From: Paramesorhizobium endophyticum | GTDB taxonomy: Bacteria; Pseudomonadota; Alphaproteobacteria; Rhizobiales; Rhizobiaceae | Assembly (NCBI RefSeq): GCF_014640615.1 | Contig: NZ_BMHH01000001.1 | Coordinates: 372,001 to 436,000 of the forward strand | DNA: 64,000 nucleotides | Direction: 5' to 3' | Shown: positions 63,241 to 64,000 of the stretch, one piece after another | How positions within the stretch are numbered: the stretch's first letter is position 1 | Layout: every line of letters begins with the position of its first letter | Notes under the pieces: generated by a model | Told to the model about the DNA's origin: nothing | The model's database searches: none | What the model saw: the letters and a program-made list of their open reading frames with translations, nothing else | Position numbers and translations under genes: made by a program

Positions 63241-63867
63241 ATGAGCGTCACCGTCATCGATCATCCGCTTGTCCAGCACAAGCTCACCATCATGCGCAAA
63301 AAGGAAACCTCGACGGCGAGTTTCCGGCGGCTGCTGAAGGAAATCTCCCTGCTGCTGTGCTACGAAGTGACGCGCGACCTCGAACTGACGACGACGCGCA
63401 TCGAAACGCCGCTGATGCCGATGGACGCACCGACGCTGGGAGGTAAAAAGCTGGTCTTCGCCTCGATCCTGCGCGCCGGAAACGGCCTGCTGGAGGGGAT
63501 GCTGGATCTGGTGCCTGCCGCGCGCGTCGCCCATATCGGGCTTTACCGCGACCATGAAACGCTGCAACCCATCGAATATTATTTCAAGGCTCCCGAGGAT
63601 ATTGTTAATCGGCTGATTATCGTTGTCGACCCGATGCTCGCCACCGCCAACTCCGCCATCGCGGCCATCGACAAGCTAAAGGAGCGCGGCGCGAGCAACA
63701 TCCGCTTCCTCTGCCTGCTCGCCGCGCCCGAGGGCATCGAACGCTTCACCAAGGCGCATCCGGACGTGCCGGTCTACACCGCCGCCATCGACAGCCGGCT
63801 GGACGAAAATGGCTACATCGTGCCGGGTCTGGGCGATGCGGGCGACCGGATGTACGGGACGAAGTAA
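63241..63867 (+). CDS. upp: Uracil phosphoribosyltransferase
   Basis: 208 residues. Salvages uracil to UMP with PRPP. The PRPP loop is [20 protein letters not shown]; uracil-binding C-terminus is [36 protein letters not shown] also matches. ATG at 63241. Divergent from ubiE across repeats D6 and E3. Confidence 0.97.
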   Translation: MSVTVIDHPLVQHKLTIMRKKETSTASFRRLLKEISLLLCYEVTRDLELTTTRIETPLMPMDAPTLGGKKLVFASILRAGNGLLEGMLDLVPAARVAHIGLYRDHETLQPIEYYFKAPEDIVNRLIIVVDPMLATANSAIAAIDKLKERGASNIRFLCLLAAPEGIERFTKAHPDVPVYTAAIDSRLDENGYIVPGLGDAGDRMYGTK

Positions 63868-63910
63868 TTTCGCCTTTTCGCGCACGGGCTTGAAAATTGC
63901 GGGTAAAAAG

Positions 63911-63931
63911 ACTAAGTCTAATGGACTAAGT
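63911..63931 (+). promoter_or_regulatory. Candidate Phd-type autoregulatory operator
   Basis: ACTAAGT occurs as a direct repeat at 63911-63917 and 63925-63931, and AGTC..GACT forms a small inverted repeat between. Lies 13-33 bp upstream of the antitoxin ATG, where Phd/YefM proteins usually bind. Confidence 0.5.
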
Positions 63932-63943
63932 TAGGAGTGTGTC

Positions 63944-64000
63944 ATGCACACCGTCAATATTCACGAAGCCAAGACGCATCTTTCGCGTCTTATAGACAAG
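63944..64000 (+). CDS. Phd/YefM-family antitoxin (5' end only)
   Basis: The first 19 residues are MHTVNIHEAKTHLSRLIDK, cut by the window edge. This is the typical N-terminus of Phd/YefM DNA-binding antitoxins (V..HEAKTHLSRL). A ribosome site TTAGGAG and operator-like repeats precede it. A cognate toxin (PIN-domain VapC or Doc/RelE type) would be expected just right of the window. Confidence 0.8.
   Translation, partial: MHTVNIHEAKTHLSRLIDK

Overview
The window is a chromosomal segment of an alphaproteobacterium of the order Hyphomicrobiales (Rhizobiales), most like the Brucellaceae/Phyllobacteriaceae. This rests on gene order (def-fmt-truA-x-dapE with dapD nearby; rpmH-rnpA-yidC-engB-argB; ubiE-ubiB-coaBC), BTLCP-type and UppP-type proteins, high GC with C/G-rich third positions, and several families of short palindromic intergenic repeats of the kind known in that group. 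No phage, transposase, integrase, rRNA or CRISPR array was seen.

Layout. 0.2-4.7 kb: a sugar or polyol utilisation locus (solute-binding protein, TIM-barrel isomerase, Gfo/Idh/MocA dehydrogenase) divergent from its LacI-type repressor, with palindromic operators between. 4.7-11.0 kb: SelW-like protein, rmuC, then def-fmt-truA, a membrane protein and dapE. 11.2-14.0 kb: BTLCP protease, three tandem paralogous small secreted proteins, dapD. 14.1-22.9 kb: LOG protein, HAD phosphatase, DMT transporter, argB, engB, yidC, rnpA, rpmH, a HicAB toxin-antitoxin pair and RidA. 22.9-27.9 kb: msrQ-msrP, a secreted alpha/beta hydrolase, a ketoglutarate-semialdehyde-type dehydrogenase, a frameshifted DUF6429-like gene. 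28.2-33.6 kb: a thiamin operon (thiD-thiS-thiG-thiE-thiY-tenA-thiX) under a TPP riboswitch. 33.6-48.5 kb: lepA, an NDUFA9-like protein, uppP, GST-queG, an epimerase, mepA, mgsA, glk, an MsbA-like exporter with dapB, and gpmA. 48.5-63.9 kb: tRNA-Leu(CAG), ynfA, an FAD oxidoreductase, TauE/SafE, an EEP-family protein, a cardiolipin-synthase-like protein, HdeD, prfC, an ECF41 sigma factor with its carboxymuconolactone-decarboxylase partner, coaBC, ubiB, ubiE, upp, and the start of a Phd-type antitoxin at the right edge.

Most genes are housekeeping. The unusual signals come from repeats and fusions. (i) A short palindromic element lies in frame inside fmt (one copy) and dapE (two tandem copies), adding a VPASD..ELKGGA peptide to essential enzymes. 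(ii) Two other intergenic repeat families form the C-termini of MsrQ and TenA. (iii) CoaBC carries an N-terminal ribbon-helix-helix domain like a FitA/VapB antitoxin, and matching inverted and direct repeats flank its ribosome binding site, suggesting an autoregulated coenzyme A enzyme. (iv) The ECF41 pair has an almost ideal promoter for its own sigma factor. (v) The thiamin precursor transporter lacks its ATPase gene here. Family statements come from memory; no database search was run.
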